Shown one piece after another: positions 26,724-34,115 of a stretch of DNA of 37,100 nucleotides. The position numbers and the translations under genes were made by a program. The stretch covers positions 1-37,100 of the forward strand of contig CAMNBC010000009.1 in the NCBI GenBank assembly GCA_946532115.1. The letters run 5' to 3'. This DNA comes from an uncultured Treponema sp. (GTDB lineage Bacteria > Spirochaetota > Spirochaetia > Treponematales > Treponemataceae). The notes beneath the pieces are model-generated. The model worked only from the letters and a program-made list of their open reading frames with translations, searched no databases and was not told where the DNA came from. The stretch's first letter is position 1. Every line of letters starts with the position of its first letter.

Positions 26724-26742
26724 TTTTTCTTTATATCAAAAA

Positions 26743-27138
26743 TTATACAATAATATTATAATAAATTTTATTTTTATTTATCTTCTTAATTTTAAAATCT
26801 AGAAATTTTGAATTATAATTCTTAATGCTTTTGTCTATAGCCTTTACATAACGATAAACGTCAATATTATCTGTTATATTATTTGTTTTTGTTTTTATTT
26901 CAGTCATAAACTCAAATACAATATTTTCAATAATCCTGTCTTTTTCAGAATACTCAGCTTCCAGCATTTCAAACTTAAAACATGGCAATTTCTGGCAGTT
27001 TTCAAACAGTGTTTTGTTTTCAAAGGGTAGGATTATTATTCCGTCATTCTTTTCTTTGTTAATTTTTTCTATATATAATGGTAGTTTTTCAATAAATAGT
27101 TCATGTAGTGTGGGTAATATATCTTCAATTGTTATCAT
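26743..27138 (-). CDS. Head-completion / neck protein candidate
   Basis: 131 residues, helical start (DILPTLHELFIEKLPLY), beta-rich end (FKIKKINKNKIYYNIIV). No motif identifies the family. It overlaps the gp6-like connector by 4 nt (ATGA), the usual coupling of head-tail joining genes, so a head-completion role is likely from position. It is the last head gene before the cargo. No tail terminator or tube gene follows on this side. Confidence 0.5.
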   Translation of the reverse strand: MITIEDILPTLHELFIEKLPLYIEKINKEKNDGIIILPFENKTLFENCQKLPCFKFEMLEAEYSEKDRIIENIVFEFMTEIKTKTNNITDNIDVYRYVKAIDKSIKNYNSKFLDFKIKKINKNKIYYNIIV

Positions 27139-27638
27139 AAATGCTTCCTGGTGTAATGGTTGATTGAGTCTTTTATTTCAGCTGGTAATGTTTCTTTTGT
27201 TTCTTCTGTTTCATTATTAGTAAGTTTATTTAATGTTTTTTGTTTTAGAAGGAACAGTTTTATTATGGCTTCTTTAAGATCTGCTGGTAGCGTTTCTTTT
27301 GTAAATCCTGCTTTGTAGTTTATAAATATAATATGGTCATTTGTTTTCGCTGGTATAAAATATATGCTTTTATTTCCGTAATCTACTGTAAAGTAGTCTA
27401 TATCTTTCTTTGTTTCTAAGTCTTGTATCTCAATTACTTCTATTATATTTAAGGCATCTAGAATAATTCTGTTATCTTTTACTGTTTGTACTTCGCAATA
27501 TTCTTTTTCTTCTAAGGGGTAGGCTATGTATTTTTCAAGTTCTGTGTATGCTGCGTTTAAGCACAACTGGTCAAAAGTTTTATCTTTTAAATCTAGAGTA
27601 AATAGCTTTGCAATATCTTCGTATTCTATTAATTGCAT
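27135..27638 (-). CDS. gp6-like head-tail connector protein
   Basis: 167 residues. The helical N-terminal part (LCLNAAYTELEKYIAYPL) and INYKAGFTKETLPADLKEAI are typical of HK97 gp6-type connectors that form the adaptor ring below the portal. Follows the capsid gene, as in HK97-like phages, with palindromic repeat copy 3 in between. The ATG at 27638 has an AGGA ribosome site about 9 nt upstream. Confidence 0.78.
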   Translation of the reverse strand: MQLIEYEDIAKLFTLDLKDKTFDQLCLNAAYTELEKYIAYPLEEKEYCEVQTVKDNRIILDALNIIEVIEIQDLETKKDIDYFTVDYGNKSIYFIPAKTNDHIIFINYKAGFTKETLPADLKEAIIKLFLLKQKTLNKLTNNETEETKETLPAEIKDSINHYTRKHL

Positions 27639-27655
27639 TCTTTAATTCCTGTGTA

Positions 27656-27815
27656 CTTGAAAAACAGGGGCTAAAGCATTATAACCTTCGTTCAGTCAAA
27701 ATCAAGGCCAAGCCCTTCGGGTTGTCGCTGCGCTCCAAGCCTTGATTTTGCCTTCACTTCGGTTATCTAAATTTTCGCCCCCTGTTTTCCAAGCCAGCAA
27801 TATAATTGCTGCTTG
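27656..27815. repeat. Structured palindromic repeat, copy 3 (diverged)
   Basis: Same orientation and layout as copies 1 and 2 but with many changes that keep pairing. The inner arms CAAAATCAAGG (27697-27707) and CCTTGATTTTG (27740-27750) are perfectly complementary; in copies 1 and 2 the same arms carry a G-C pair instead of the A-T. The ATAACC / GGTTAT outer arms replace ATAAAC / GTTTAC. It is also followed by a small hairpin of different sequence (AGCAAT...ATTGCT), which may be the terminator of the capsid gene. Confidence 0.75.
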
Positions 27816-27821
27816 TCTTTG

Positions 27822-29129
27822 TTAGGTATTTGCTGTCTTCAGTATCACGATATTTGCATTTGCACGGGTTACTAAAAATCCATCGCGTTTACGGAATCTC
27901 AAAAAGAGTTCTCCGTATTCCAGGGATTCTGTTGTTTCGTCGAATCTCTTGATTTCAATTCCCTTGCGGTTTCCGTGGAGAATCTTTTTTGGATTCATAA
28001 AGATTGCTATAGGGCTGTTGGCTTCTATGTCTGCAAACTGTGGCAGGATGCTTGATTCTACTACTTCGTAGCCGTCTATCTTTCCAGGCATATTGTCACC
28101 TGGCTTTCGCCAGATCGGGTTTCCGTTGTCGTCTTTAATGTTTACTACGTGGTTTAATACAGTTTCGTTCATAAACCACTTGCATTCAATGCGTTCTTCC
28201 TTGGCAATTTTGAGTTCTGCGTCACGGAAGTCGGTCCAGGTAAGCTTTGCTACATCTGCATCTTTTATTGCGTGTGTTTTTACTTTTGAGGCATTTAATG
28301 CTCCGGTAAATGGTGCATTGTTGGCTATGAGGCACTGTTTGTCAAACTCCTGGCCGTAGGCTTCTGTCATATCTTCTATGAACATCTTTCCAAGGTCTAC
28401 GTAGACATCTTCTTCAAACTCATCAAACCATGGAATAAAGCCTGCAAGGGTGTAGGCTTTGAGTTCTGTTCTTGTTGGTGTATTTGGCTTTGTAGCTTCA
28501 ATCTTCTGGCCGTAGCTTGTAAGCCACTTGAGTTCTACGCCGCCGCGGTCGCGTTCGGGAATAAAGATGCTGGCATTTTTCATTGGGCGGTTTGTAACGA
28601 GGTTCATCATTACAGACTTCTTTGCCGCTTCCTGCATGATTGTCTCTTCATAAATCGGGTTAATCAGGTACTGGTCATTTGTTGTAAGGTTTCCAATCGG
28701 CTCTCCAAGAGCAGCTTTGGATGGTACAAAGCCTTTTTCTGGTACCCAGTTAAAGTCTTTGGGGTTGTTCCATTTTTCTGAGCGTACGTTAGGGCAGAAC
28801 TTTAATTCTGCAAGAGTTTTCTCGTCACGGTTCCAGGCCGCAACCATTGCTTTACCCATCTGGTAGTAAAGGTCTCGCATGCTAAGCGGCTCAATAATTG
28901 TGTCATTCTTTTTAAGCAATCCGCGAAGCTCTTTTACTGTCTGCTTTACGCCTTCAAGCTCTGTAGTAAGGGCATCTTCCTGGTCGCAGGCTGCCTTCAA
29001 AATACCTTCAATAACTTCCTCAGTGTCATTAAAGTACTTTTTAATCTGTTCCGGAGAAGCAGCTTCTGTCGGTACTAAAGCCTTCATCTCCCCAAGTTTC
29101 TTCTGTAATCCTAAAATTACTTCATTCAA
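27822..29129 (-). CDS. HK97-type major capsid protein
   Basis: About 435 residues. N-terminal coiled coil (scaffold-like delta domain, residues 1-90), then the HK97 fold: NLTTNDQYLINPIYEETI, FIPERDRGG, AYTLAGFIPWFDEFEED, EFDKQCLIANN, and the C-terminal IFMNPKKILHGNRKG and ESLEYGELFLRFRKRDG. Start chosen at TTG 29129 because CAGGAGG lies 8 nt upstream. A frame back to ATG 29189 would read through the REP-like palindrome (TWFRQAQPP is the translated repeat), so that extension is unlikely. Expressed from phage promoter site 3 with about 120 nt of leader that carries two palindromes. Confidence 0.9.
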   Translation of the reverse strand: MNEVILGLQKKLGEMKALVPTEAASPEQIKKYFNDTEEVIEGILKAACDQEDALTTELEGVKQTVKELRGLLKKNDTIIEPLSMRDLYYQMGKAMVAAWNRDEKTLAELKFCPNVRSEKWNNPKDFNWVPEKGFVPSKAALGEPIGNLTTNDQYLINPIYEETIMQEAAKKSVMMNLVTNRPMKNASIFIPERDRGGVELKWLTSYGQKIEATKPNTPTRTELKAYTLAGFIPWFDEFEEDVYVDLGKMFIEDMTEAYGQEFDKQCLIANNAPFTGALNASKVKTHAIKDADVAKLTWTDFRDAELKIAKEERIECKWFMNETVLNHVVNIKDDNGNPIWRKPGDNMPGKIDGYEVVESSILPQFADIEANSPIAIFMNPKKILHGNRKGIEIKRFDETTESLEYGELFLRFRKRDGFLVTRANANIVILKTANT

Positions 29130-29151
29130 TTTGTAATCCTCCTGTGTAATT

Positions 29152-29175
29152 GGTGGTTGAGCCTGTCGAAACCAC
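29152..29175. repeat. REP-like palindromic repeat, copy 3
   Basis: GGTGGTTGAGCCTGTCGAAA-type copy in the leader of the capsid mRNA; same core as those at 217 and 4023. Confidence 0.7.
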
Positions 29176-29209
29176 GTTTTATTTTTCACTGCAATTCCAA
29201 CACACTATC

Positions 29210-29232
29210 ATTGCCCGGCTAGACCGGACAAT
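29210..29232. repeat. Palindrome in the capsid gene leader
   Basis: ATTGCCCGG / CCGGACAAT arms around CTAGA. Related in type to the CATTCCCCGG palindrome inside the tail-tube-like gene. It can form a hairpin in the capsid mRNA leader. Confidence 0.55.
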
Positions 29233-29254
29233 CCATCTCTTTCTCATAAAGAAA

Positions 29255-29310
29255 ATTATAAATTGAATCAGTATTAATTTAGGGGTAATAAATCTTTATT
29301 CTAAGTTAAG
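29255..29310 (-). promoter_or_regulatory. Phage promoter-like element, site 3
   Basis: Minus strand: AATAAAGATTTATT (29300-29287), exactly 26 nt, then TATAAT (29260-29255). It would drive the capsid gene and the connector genes downstream. Flanked upstream by CTTAACTTAG, like the CTTAA of the other sites. Confidence 0.65.
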
Positions 29311-29330
29311 ATAAAAGAAAAAAAGGAGAG

Positions 29331-29368
29331 GAATAAAAAAAGGCGGCAATTAAATGCCGCCCGTTATA
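29331..29368 (-). terminator. Terminator of the toxN operon (second copy of the antitoxin terminator)
   Basis: GGCGGCA / TGCCGCC stem with a T run, preceded by TATAACG. It matches the antitoxin terminator at 30109-30142 almost base for base including the flanking TATAAC, so the toxN-small gene pair is bracketed by two copies. Confidence 0.75.
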
Positions 29369-29374
29369 TAGTTT

Positions 29375-29602
29375 TTATCGAATAGCAAACTGCTTTAATT
29401 CAGAATCAGACATAAGTGTAATATTTTTATTATTTGCTTTTGCATATTTTGCAAGGGAACGCAAATCAATTCCTAAACCAGGTTTAGTTGAGTATGGATT
29501 TACGGTTTTAATAAATTCTTGTGCCATTTTATCTTTTTCAGCACTTTCATTTACATTAAAGTTCTTCAATTGTTCTAACATATTACTTTTTTTTGTATTC
29601 AT
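29375..29602 (-). CDS. Small protein co-transcribed with toxN
   Basis: 75 residues from ATG 29602 (MNTKKSNMLEQL); this start overlaps the toxN stop by 20 nt, and ATG 29581 just after the toxN stop is an alternative. Hydrophilic; visible motif-like stretch KPGLGIDLRSLAKYAK. No family recognised. A conserved third gene is not a standard part of type III systems, so it may be an accessory or an unrelated passenger. Ends at its own terminator. Confidence 0.6.
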   Translation of the reverse strand: MNTKKSNMLEQLKNFNVNESAEKDKMAQEFIKTVNPYSTKPGLGIDLRSLAKYAKANNKNITLMSDSELKQFAIR

Positions 29603-30098
29603 CGCACATCTTTTCAAGATTTACGAAATCAAGAGTTATTTCCATCAGTTTGTTTTTATTTTGTTCTGGTTTATAGGTTGTTCGCATTTTATGAAGACGA
29701 ACTGCAGTTTTCTCTATTCTGTCTCTGTTTGCATTAATAAAGAAGTATTCACTCTGCATAAGAATCTTGTACTTAAAATCACCCTCATCATTAACAGTAA
29801 CTTCTTCAAGCTCAGATGCAGGAACAGGAATCATATAATTAAAGCGTATTGTTCCGTAAAGAACATTCTTGCTGCGCATGTATATCTTAATAAGGCTATC
29901 CTTCTTTATATCTCCATTTGGAAGATAGTCAACATCTTTTGGAGAGGACATAGGCACAAAGTACTTGTGTCCATGTAATTCAGTAACAAGGCCTATATAC
30001 TTTCTGTGATAAGTTCTTGTTTCCTGCTTATTAGACATTACATGAGGATTCTCTTTACTCAAATAATCAATATATTCATCTGTAATTGTATAAAACAT
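29583..30098 (-). CDS. toxN: Type III toxin-antitoxin toxin, ToxN/AbiQ-like endoribonuclease
   Basis: 171 residues, the length of classic ToxN. Family landmarks: FYTITDEYIDYL at the N-terminus, KYIGLVTELHGHKYFVPMSS followed by PK (the core strand and S-x-P-K active-site region), and YGTIRFNYMIPVP. ToxN cuts cellular and phage RNA and is held inactive by small antitoxin RNAs made from repeats upstream. Exactly such repeats, with promoter and terminator, lie at 30143-30256. Ribosome site GAGAG precedes ATG 30098, directly after the antitoxin terminator, so toxin would come from read-through. Located between prohead protease and capsid genes, inside the phage head module. Likely role: abortive defence against other phages, or prophage maintenance. 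Confidence 0.88.
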   Translation of the reverse strand: MFYTITDEYIDYLSKENPHVMSNKQETRTYHRKYIGLVTELHGHKYFVPMSSPKDVDYLPNGDIKKDSLIKIYMRSKNVLYGTIRFNYMIPVPASELEEVTVNDEGDFKYKILMQSEYFFINANRDRIEKTAVRLHKMRTTYKPEQNKNKLMEITLDFVNLEKMCDEYKKK

Positions 30099-30108
30099 AT
30101 TATTCTCT

Positions 30109-30142
30109 CAAAAAAAATAAGGCGGCAATTGAATGCCGCCCG
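30109..30142 (-). terminator. Leaky terminator between antitoxin RNA and toxN
   Basis: GGGCGGCA / TGCCGCC hairpin followed by TTATTTTTTTT on the minus strand, ending a few bases before the toxN ribosome site. This is the standard layout for keeping antitoxin RNA in excess over toxin mRNA. Confidence 0.85.
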
Positions 30143-30256
30143 TTATATCCTTCACTTTAAAGGCGGAAGTGCGCCTAGGATTATATCCTTCATTTTAAAG
30201 GTAGAAGTGCACCTAGAATTATATCTTCCACTTCAAGGGCAGGAACGCTCCCAACT
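30143..30256 (-). ncRNA. toxI: ToxI-like antitoxin RNA, three 38-nt tandem repeats
   Basis: Three exact 38-nt units (30256-30219, 30218-30181, 30180-30143 in transcript order). In each RNA unit positions 5-8 can pair with 17-20. The pairs change together: position 5-20 is A-U in two units and G-C in the first; position 8-17 is U-A in one and C-G in another. This supports a conserved pseudoknot stem. Units two and three resemble the ToxI pattern (AGGTG..., CTACCTTTAA). Each unit ends GAUAUAA, a likely ToxN cutting region. Confidence 0.85.
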
Positions 30257-30262
30257 ACCTAT

Positions 30263-30291
30263 AATATAAGTGATAAATACCTGGAAGTCAA
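30263..30291 (-). promoter_or_regulatory. Promoter of the toxI-toxN locus
   Basis: Minus strand TTGACT (30291-30286), 17-nt spacer, TATATT (30268-30263). The start point, 6-7 nt on, falls at the beginning of the first antitoxin repeat. Confidence 0.8.
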
Positions 30292-30297
30292 GCAATA

Positions 30298-30975
30298 TCA
30301 CTGCTGAGCAAGCCCCATCCGTAATCGACTAAAGAATGATATTCCTCCCTCATCCTGAGCAGGCAATGCATTCTCGCTCTTTTCCCCGGCTCTCGCAAAC
30401 GGATTGGCCGGTACACAACAGATAGAAAATTCCAGAAGCTCCTGCTTTCTGTAAATCAAGTCACAATCCTTGTCTTTAGAATCCAGGAATTCAACTTCTT
30501 CTACAGCAAAGCCAACAGACCCGCAGCGAAGACTGCCGTTCTTTACCCGCTGCCCGATGCTCCAGCCAAACTCATCGTAGTCTCTGTTGTTAAAAAACAC
30601 ATCACCTTCAAGCACACTCTCGGCCTTTACATTTTCTGCATATCCAATTGCCGGAACATAATAGTCATGGCTCCAGAGTATCACAGGGTTTTGAATGTAC
30701 TTATCAAGCTTCCAGCCGCTTGGATCAATCCGCTCAAAGTCCCGGTCCGTGTCAAAGGTACTCATAATCCAGTGAATACCTTTGTTTTCATTACAGTTGT
30801 AATTCTTGCCCTTACCACTTTCTGCCACCTGCGGTTTTTGGAACATTGCACTCTTAAAAAGCTCAACGTGAGCATCAAGTCTGCCAGAATGTGTGTTTTC
30901 CTTTAAGAACTTACAAAAGCGGTTGCGGTCCGCTCCCAGTTCCTTATTCAGAACACCATCAACCTTTACAATCAA
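30298..30975 (-). CDS. HK97-family prohead protease
   Basis: 225 residues. Contains ILWSHDYYVPAIGYAENV (catalytic His), SLRCGSVGF (catalytic Ser region) and ELLEFSICCVPANPFARAG, the signature of caudovirus prohead maturation proteases. Start is TTG at 30975 with AGGAGG 5 nt upstream. One base follows the LuxR-type gene stop. The antitoxin promoter begins directly at its stop codon. Confidence 0.88.
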   Translation of the reverse strand: MIVKVDGVLNKELGADRNRFCKFLKENTHSGRLDAHVELFKSAMFQKPQVAESGKGKNYNCNENKGIHWIMSTFDTDRDFERIDPSGWKLDKYIQNPVILWSHDYYVPAIGYAENVKAESVLEGDVFFNNRDYDEFGWSIGQRVKNGSLRCGSVGFAVEEVEFLDSKDKDCDLIYRKQELLEFSICCVPANPFARAGEKSENALPAQDEGGISFFSRLRMGLAQQ

Positions 30976-30976
30976 A

Positions 30977-31657
30977 TCAGCCTCCTATAAAACCAAAATT
31001 TTCAGAACTCAGTAAATCCCTGTAAGTAATTCCATATTCAATTTCATTCAGAATTCCAAAATCAAGAGGGCTTCTGTGAGCAGTCTTATTTCTTACAGAA
31101 CTTGCCTGAACATCCACAGTGTTCTGAGACTTTCCAAGCAAGTTTGCAATTTCATTCTGCCTCATACCTTGTCCAAGATAGTAGGCCACCGTCTGTTCCT
31201 CATCAGAAACATCCGTGTAATTCTTAGGAACAGAAATAAGCTTTGTCTCAATATCCCTCTCAATCTCCACCGGAAACACTTTCTTCCCGGAAAACTTTTT
31301 CTCAATCTCACTTTTTAAATGCACTTCGTCATTAATATGAGTAATGTAACCATCACCCTTCAAATAAAAAATCCTGTGCCCGTAAGTCAGCACACAGCTG
31401 CCAACATCACAAAAACAGATTTCCGCTTTCGGGTTACCTCTCTTCAAAGCTTCAATCTTGTCCTTAAGCTTGTAGCCGTAAAAGTATTTGTCACAAAAAA
31501 CAACAGTTTCCTGCCCAAGCTTGCTGGACATCCATAAAACCTCCTGCTGAAACTTACATTCCACAACATCAGAAACAAACCTGTTTCCTTTAAGCACGTT
31601 TTCAAGAAGACACCTCACATTTTTATCGTAACAAGCAATAATTACTTTTTTATTCAA
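30977..31657 (-). CDS. LuxR-type HTH protein with degenerate receiver-like domain
   Basis: About 227 residues from TTG 31657, which sits 5 nt after the portal stop with a GGAG ribosome site (a start at 31711 would overlap portal). N-terminal NKKVIIACYDKNVRCLLENV looks like a response-regulator fold but lacks the acidic pocket; one Asp (VVFCDK) remains. C-terminal DEEQTVAYYLGQGMRQNEIANLLGKS followed by NTVDVQASSVRNK is a GerE/LuxR helix-turn-helix. A regulator between portal and protease is unusual; it could control the late promoters, but that is inference. Confidence 0.75.
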   Translation of the reverse strand: MNKKVIIACYDKNVRCLLENVLKGNRFVSDVVECKFQQEVLWMSSKLGQETVVFCDKYFYGYKLKDKIEALKRGNPKAEICFCDVGSCVLTYGHRIFYLKGDGYITHINDEVHLKSEIEKKFSGKKVFPVEIERDIETKLISVPKNYTDVSDEEQTVAYYLGQGMRQNEIANLLGKSQNTVDVQASSVRNKTAHRSPLDFGILNEIEYGITYRDLLSSENFGFIGG

Positions 31658-31662
31658 AGTTA

Positions 31663-32844
31663 CTAATTCTCCGATACAAGAGAAGCATTGCGGAACCAGG
31701 TATTCCCCCAAGGCTTTTCCTTTTCACCCCGTGCCCTTAGCACGTCATTAATCGTTTTTAATCCCGCATTTATCTCTGCTATATCCCTGTTGCTCTGAGC
31801 ATCCTCGCTCTCCTGCAATTCAGGAATGGCTTGTAAATTGAAAATGCCTTTTTCCTCCAGACCAAAACGGTTAAAAAACTGCACTTCCAACACCTGCTCA
31901 TAGTTCCTTAAGAGCGGTATAAGAGTGAAGTTCCAGAAAGCACGGTGCTGCGAATCAGTATCAGTACCGCTCAAAGAACTTTTTGAATCCTGTATATTAG
32001 CCACCCGTGGCGGAATCCCGTATTTAGCAAGCAGGGTATACAAGTTCCATTTCTTCATATCGTAGAGCTTAAGGACATCCGGACTAAACGTAAGAGGCTG
32101 GTACTCAGTACCACGACCCAAAACTGCTACACGATTTTTCATTCCTTTTCCGTACTTTTTGTCCCAGGTACGTGCAAGTAATTCTGCTTCAGCTTCAGTC
32201 AAAACCTGGTCTGTTTTCAAAAGTCCCTTAGGCACACCCCCTTCCTTCAAAAGCCCCGTATTCTGCCTGGACGCAAGTAAATCCTGTTCCACCTCAAGAC
32301 CAAGACTCACCAAAGGGCTTACACCCCTGTGCTCATTCCAGGGGTTCCAGTCCTTAAAATGAATTATTTCATCTGGAAGAATCACACAAGGCTTACCGTT
32401 TTCACTGTCCGTATAAACCCACTTAACAACTCTTCCGTTTTCTACTACATGCTGAATATGACGCGGAGAAAGCACCTTAAACTCACAAGGCACCCCGCAG
32501 GTATAAGATTCTCCAAACCACCAGAAGGCTTCGCCCTCTAAACTCCACCAGGCACAAGTCTGCTTCCATAAATCAAAACGGCTCATAGTAGCGCTCGGGT
32601 ATCTGAAAAGCCTTGCAACCTTACCATCAGAAATACACTTGCCATCTTTACGAATTTCAAATTCCGCCCTGGCAACATTACGAGTCAAAATATCAATACA
32701 AACCGAAACCCATGCATGCTGCATATAAGGGTCAGAACAAACAGTTTTTTCAACATCACCAAAATCCTCAGTCACAGATTCATTATTAATCTGTTCAAAA
32801 GAGCGAAGCTTCTTCTGTCTACGATGTCTACTAAACAACCCCAT
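31663..32844 (-). CDS. Phage portal protein (HK97 type)
   Basis: 393 residues. Begins with a basic stretch, then DPYMQHAWVSVCIDILTRNV, EGEAFWWF, LPDEIIHFKDWNPWNEHRGVSPL and the central QNTGLLKEGGVPKGLL, all typical of HK97-like portals. Forms the dodecameric ring through which DNA enters. ATG 32844 has AGGAG further upstream (about 13 nt). Confidence 0.93.
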   Translation of the reverse strand: MGLFSRHRRQKKLRSFEQINNESVTEDFGDVEKTVCSDPYMQHAWVSVCIDILTRNVARAEFEIRKDGKCISDGKVARLFRYPSATMSRFDLWKQTCAWWSLEGEAFWWFGESYTCGVPCEFKVLSPRHIQHVVENGRVVKWVYTDSENGKPCVILPDEIIHFKDWNPWNEHRGVSPLVSLGLEVEQDLLASRQNTGLLKEGGVPKGLLKTDQVLTEAEAELLARTWDKKYGKGMKNRVAVLGRGTEYQPLTFSPDVLKLYDMKKWNLYTLLAKYGIPPRVANIQDSKSSLSGTDTDSQHRAFWNFTLIPLLRNYEQVLEVQFFNRFGLEEKGIFNLQAIPELQESEDAQSNRDIAEINAGLKTINDVLRARGEKEKPWGNTWFRNASLVSEN

Positions 32845-32881
32845 ATAAATTATCGGTCTCCTAACAAAGTGTTATTGCATA

Positions 32882-34093
32882 TCATCCCATCACAACGCCA
32901 CCAGTCGCAGCACTAAAAATCGCATACCGCATGGCATCCATGTAATGATCATTCACTTTCACAATCTGATTATTCTCATCCCGCGAATAATCCCATATCT
33001 CCCCAAGCACCCCAGTACAGTCCTTACAAACAAAAAACTGGCCGCGTTCAATCTTCGCAATAATAAAATCAATTCCCGCATCCACACTGTTATTTGCTTT
33101 CACACCGCTTGGAATCTCCTGAATTCTCTCTCCGCCAGCCGGGTCACAGTAAGTAACAAAACTCTCCCTGTACCAGCCGCAAGCCTCCTGCTTTTCAACA
33201 GAAGTCTTAGTCGTAATATTAAAGCCGCCCGAATCCGCAACCACATAAACAACCTCGCCAACCCAGCCAACCTTAACCGCCGCAATATGAAGCCCAAAAT
33301 CCTGCCCGCCGGTAAACTTGTCAAACTTCTCTGGAAGCTTATCTTTGGGAAGAATCATAGCTTCTTCAAACTTCTCATAAACCGAACCCTCAGGCTTAAC
33401 CCAAAGTCCGTCGCGGAAACGGGCTCTCTGTTTTTCCGGCATGTTATCCAGAATGTCAGAAATATAATCCTCATTCAGGTTCTCAGCATTATCCGCCGGA
33501 TTCAAAACCGCACTCGCATATAAGTCCGGCTTCTGTAATTTTTCATCAGTCCTCGGTTCAAGCTTCCGGATAAAAACCTTATAAGCCCAGTGCATAGGCG
33601 AACACGGGTTACAGTCATAAAAAAACTTGTTCTTACAGCCTTCCACCTTCATAGCAAGACGACTGTAAGCCGTAGTAATGGCAGAGTAGGAAATCTGACT
33701 CACCTCGTTAAAGTAAATAGTCACATACTCATGCCCGAGGATTCGGTCAACCTGTTCCTTATCCCCAAGCCCGCCAATCCAGATCTCGCTGCCGTTCCAC
33801 AAGGTAATCAAACCATCGTGAACATTAGCCTTATAGTTCTTTGCCCCAATCGTCTTATTCAGCCAGGGAAGCAGCGTCTCATGCAGCACAGAACTCCTCG
33901 CATCCTTAGCCCTAAAACGACAGATAAGGTGACGGCTTCCCGGATACCTGCAGGCCCGAAAAATAATCGCCATCACCAGCACCGTAGTCTTCCCAGACCT
34001 TGACCCGCCAAAAAGCAAAATGTGTTTTGCGCTACTTGCCAAAAGCTTTAAAGCCTTTTTTTGCACTTCAGTAGGTTTGAATAATTCACGCAT
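32882..34093 (-). CDS. terL: Terminase large subunit
   Basis: 403 residues. Walker A GGSRSGKTT (about residues 29-37), Walker B VTIYFNEVSQI, the coupling SAITTAYSRL and the nuclease domain with GGQDFGLH, YCDPAGGERIQEI and DHYMDAMRYAIF. Packages DNA into the prohead. Only a weak AGG ribosome site; lies 22 nt after the small subunit. Confidence 0.95.
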   Translation of the reverse strand: MRELFKPTEVQKKALKLLASSAKHILLFGGSRSGKTTVLVMAIIFRACRYPGSRHLICRFRAKDARSSVLHETLLPWLNKTIGAKNYKANVHDGLITLWNGSEIWIGGLGDKEQVDRILGHEYVTIYFNEVSQISYSAITTAYSRLAMKVEGCKNKFFYDCNPCSPMHWAYKVFIRKLEPRTDEKLQKPDLYASAVLNPADNAENLNEDYISDILDNMPEKQRARFRDGLWVKPEGSVYEKFEEAMILPKDKLPEKFDKFTGGQDFGLHIAAVKVGWVGEVVYVVADSGGFNITTKTSVEKQEACGWYRESFVTYCDPAGGERIQEIPSGVKANNSVDAGIDFIIAKIERGQFFVCKDCTGVLGEIWDYSRDENNQIVKVNDHYMDAMRYAIFSAATGGVVMG

Positions 34094-34115
34094 CAGAAAA
34101 CCTAAAACCTAGAAC

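Noticed and set aside
29130-29189. N-terminal extension of the capsid protein to ATG 29189
   Set aside because: It reads through the REP-like palindrome and lacks a ribosome site; TTG 29129 has a good one.
30143-30256. CRISPR array
   Set aside because: Three head-to-tail 38-nt repeats without spacers and no cas genes; the promoter, terminator and ToxN gene explain them.
32945-33523. 192-codon plus-strand frame opposite terL
   Set aside because: Shadow of a well-supported terminase gene.
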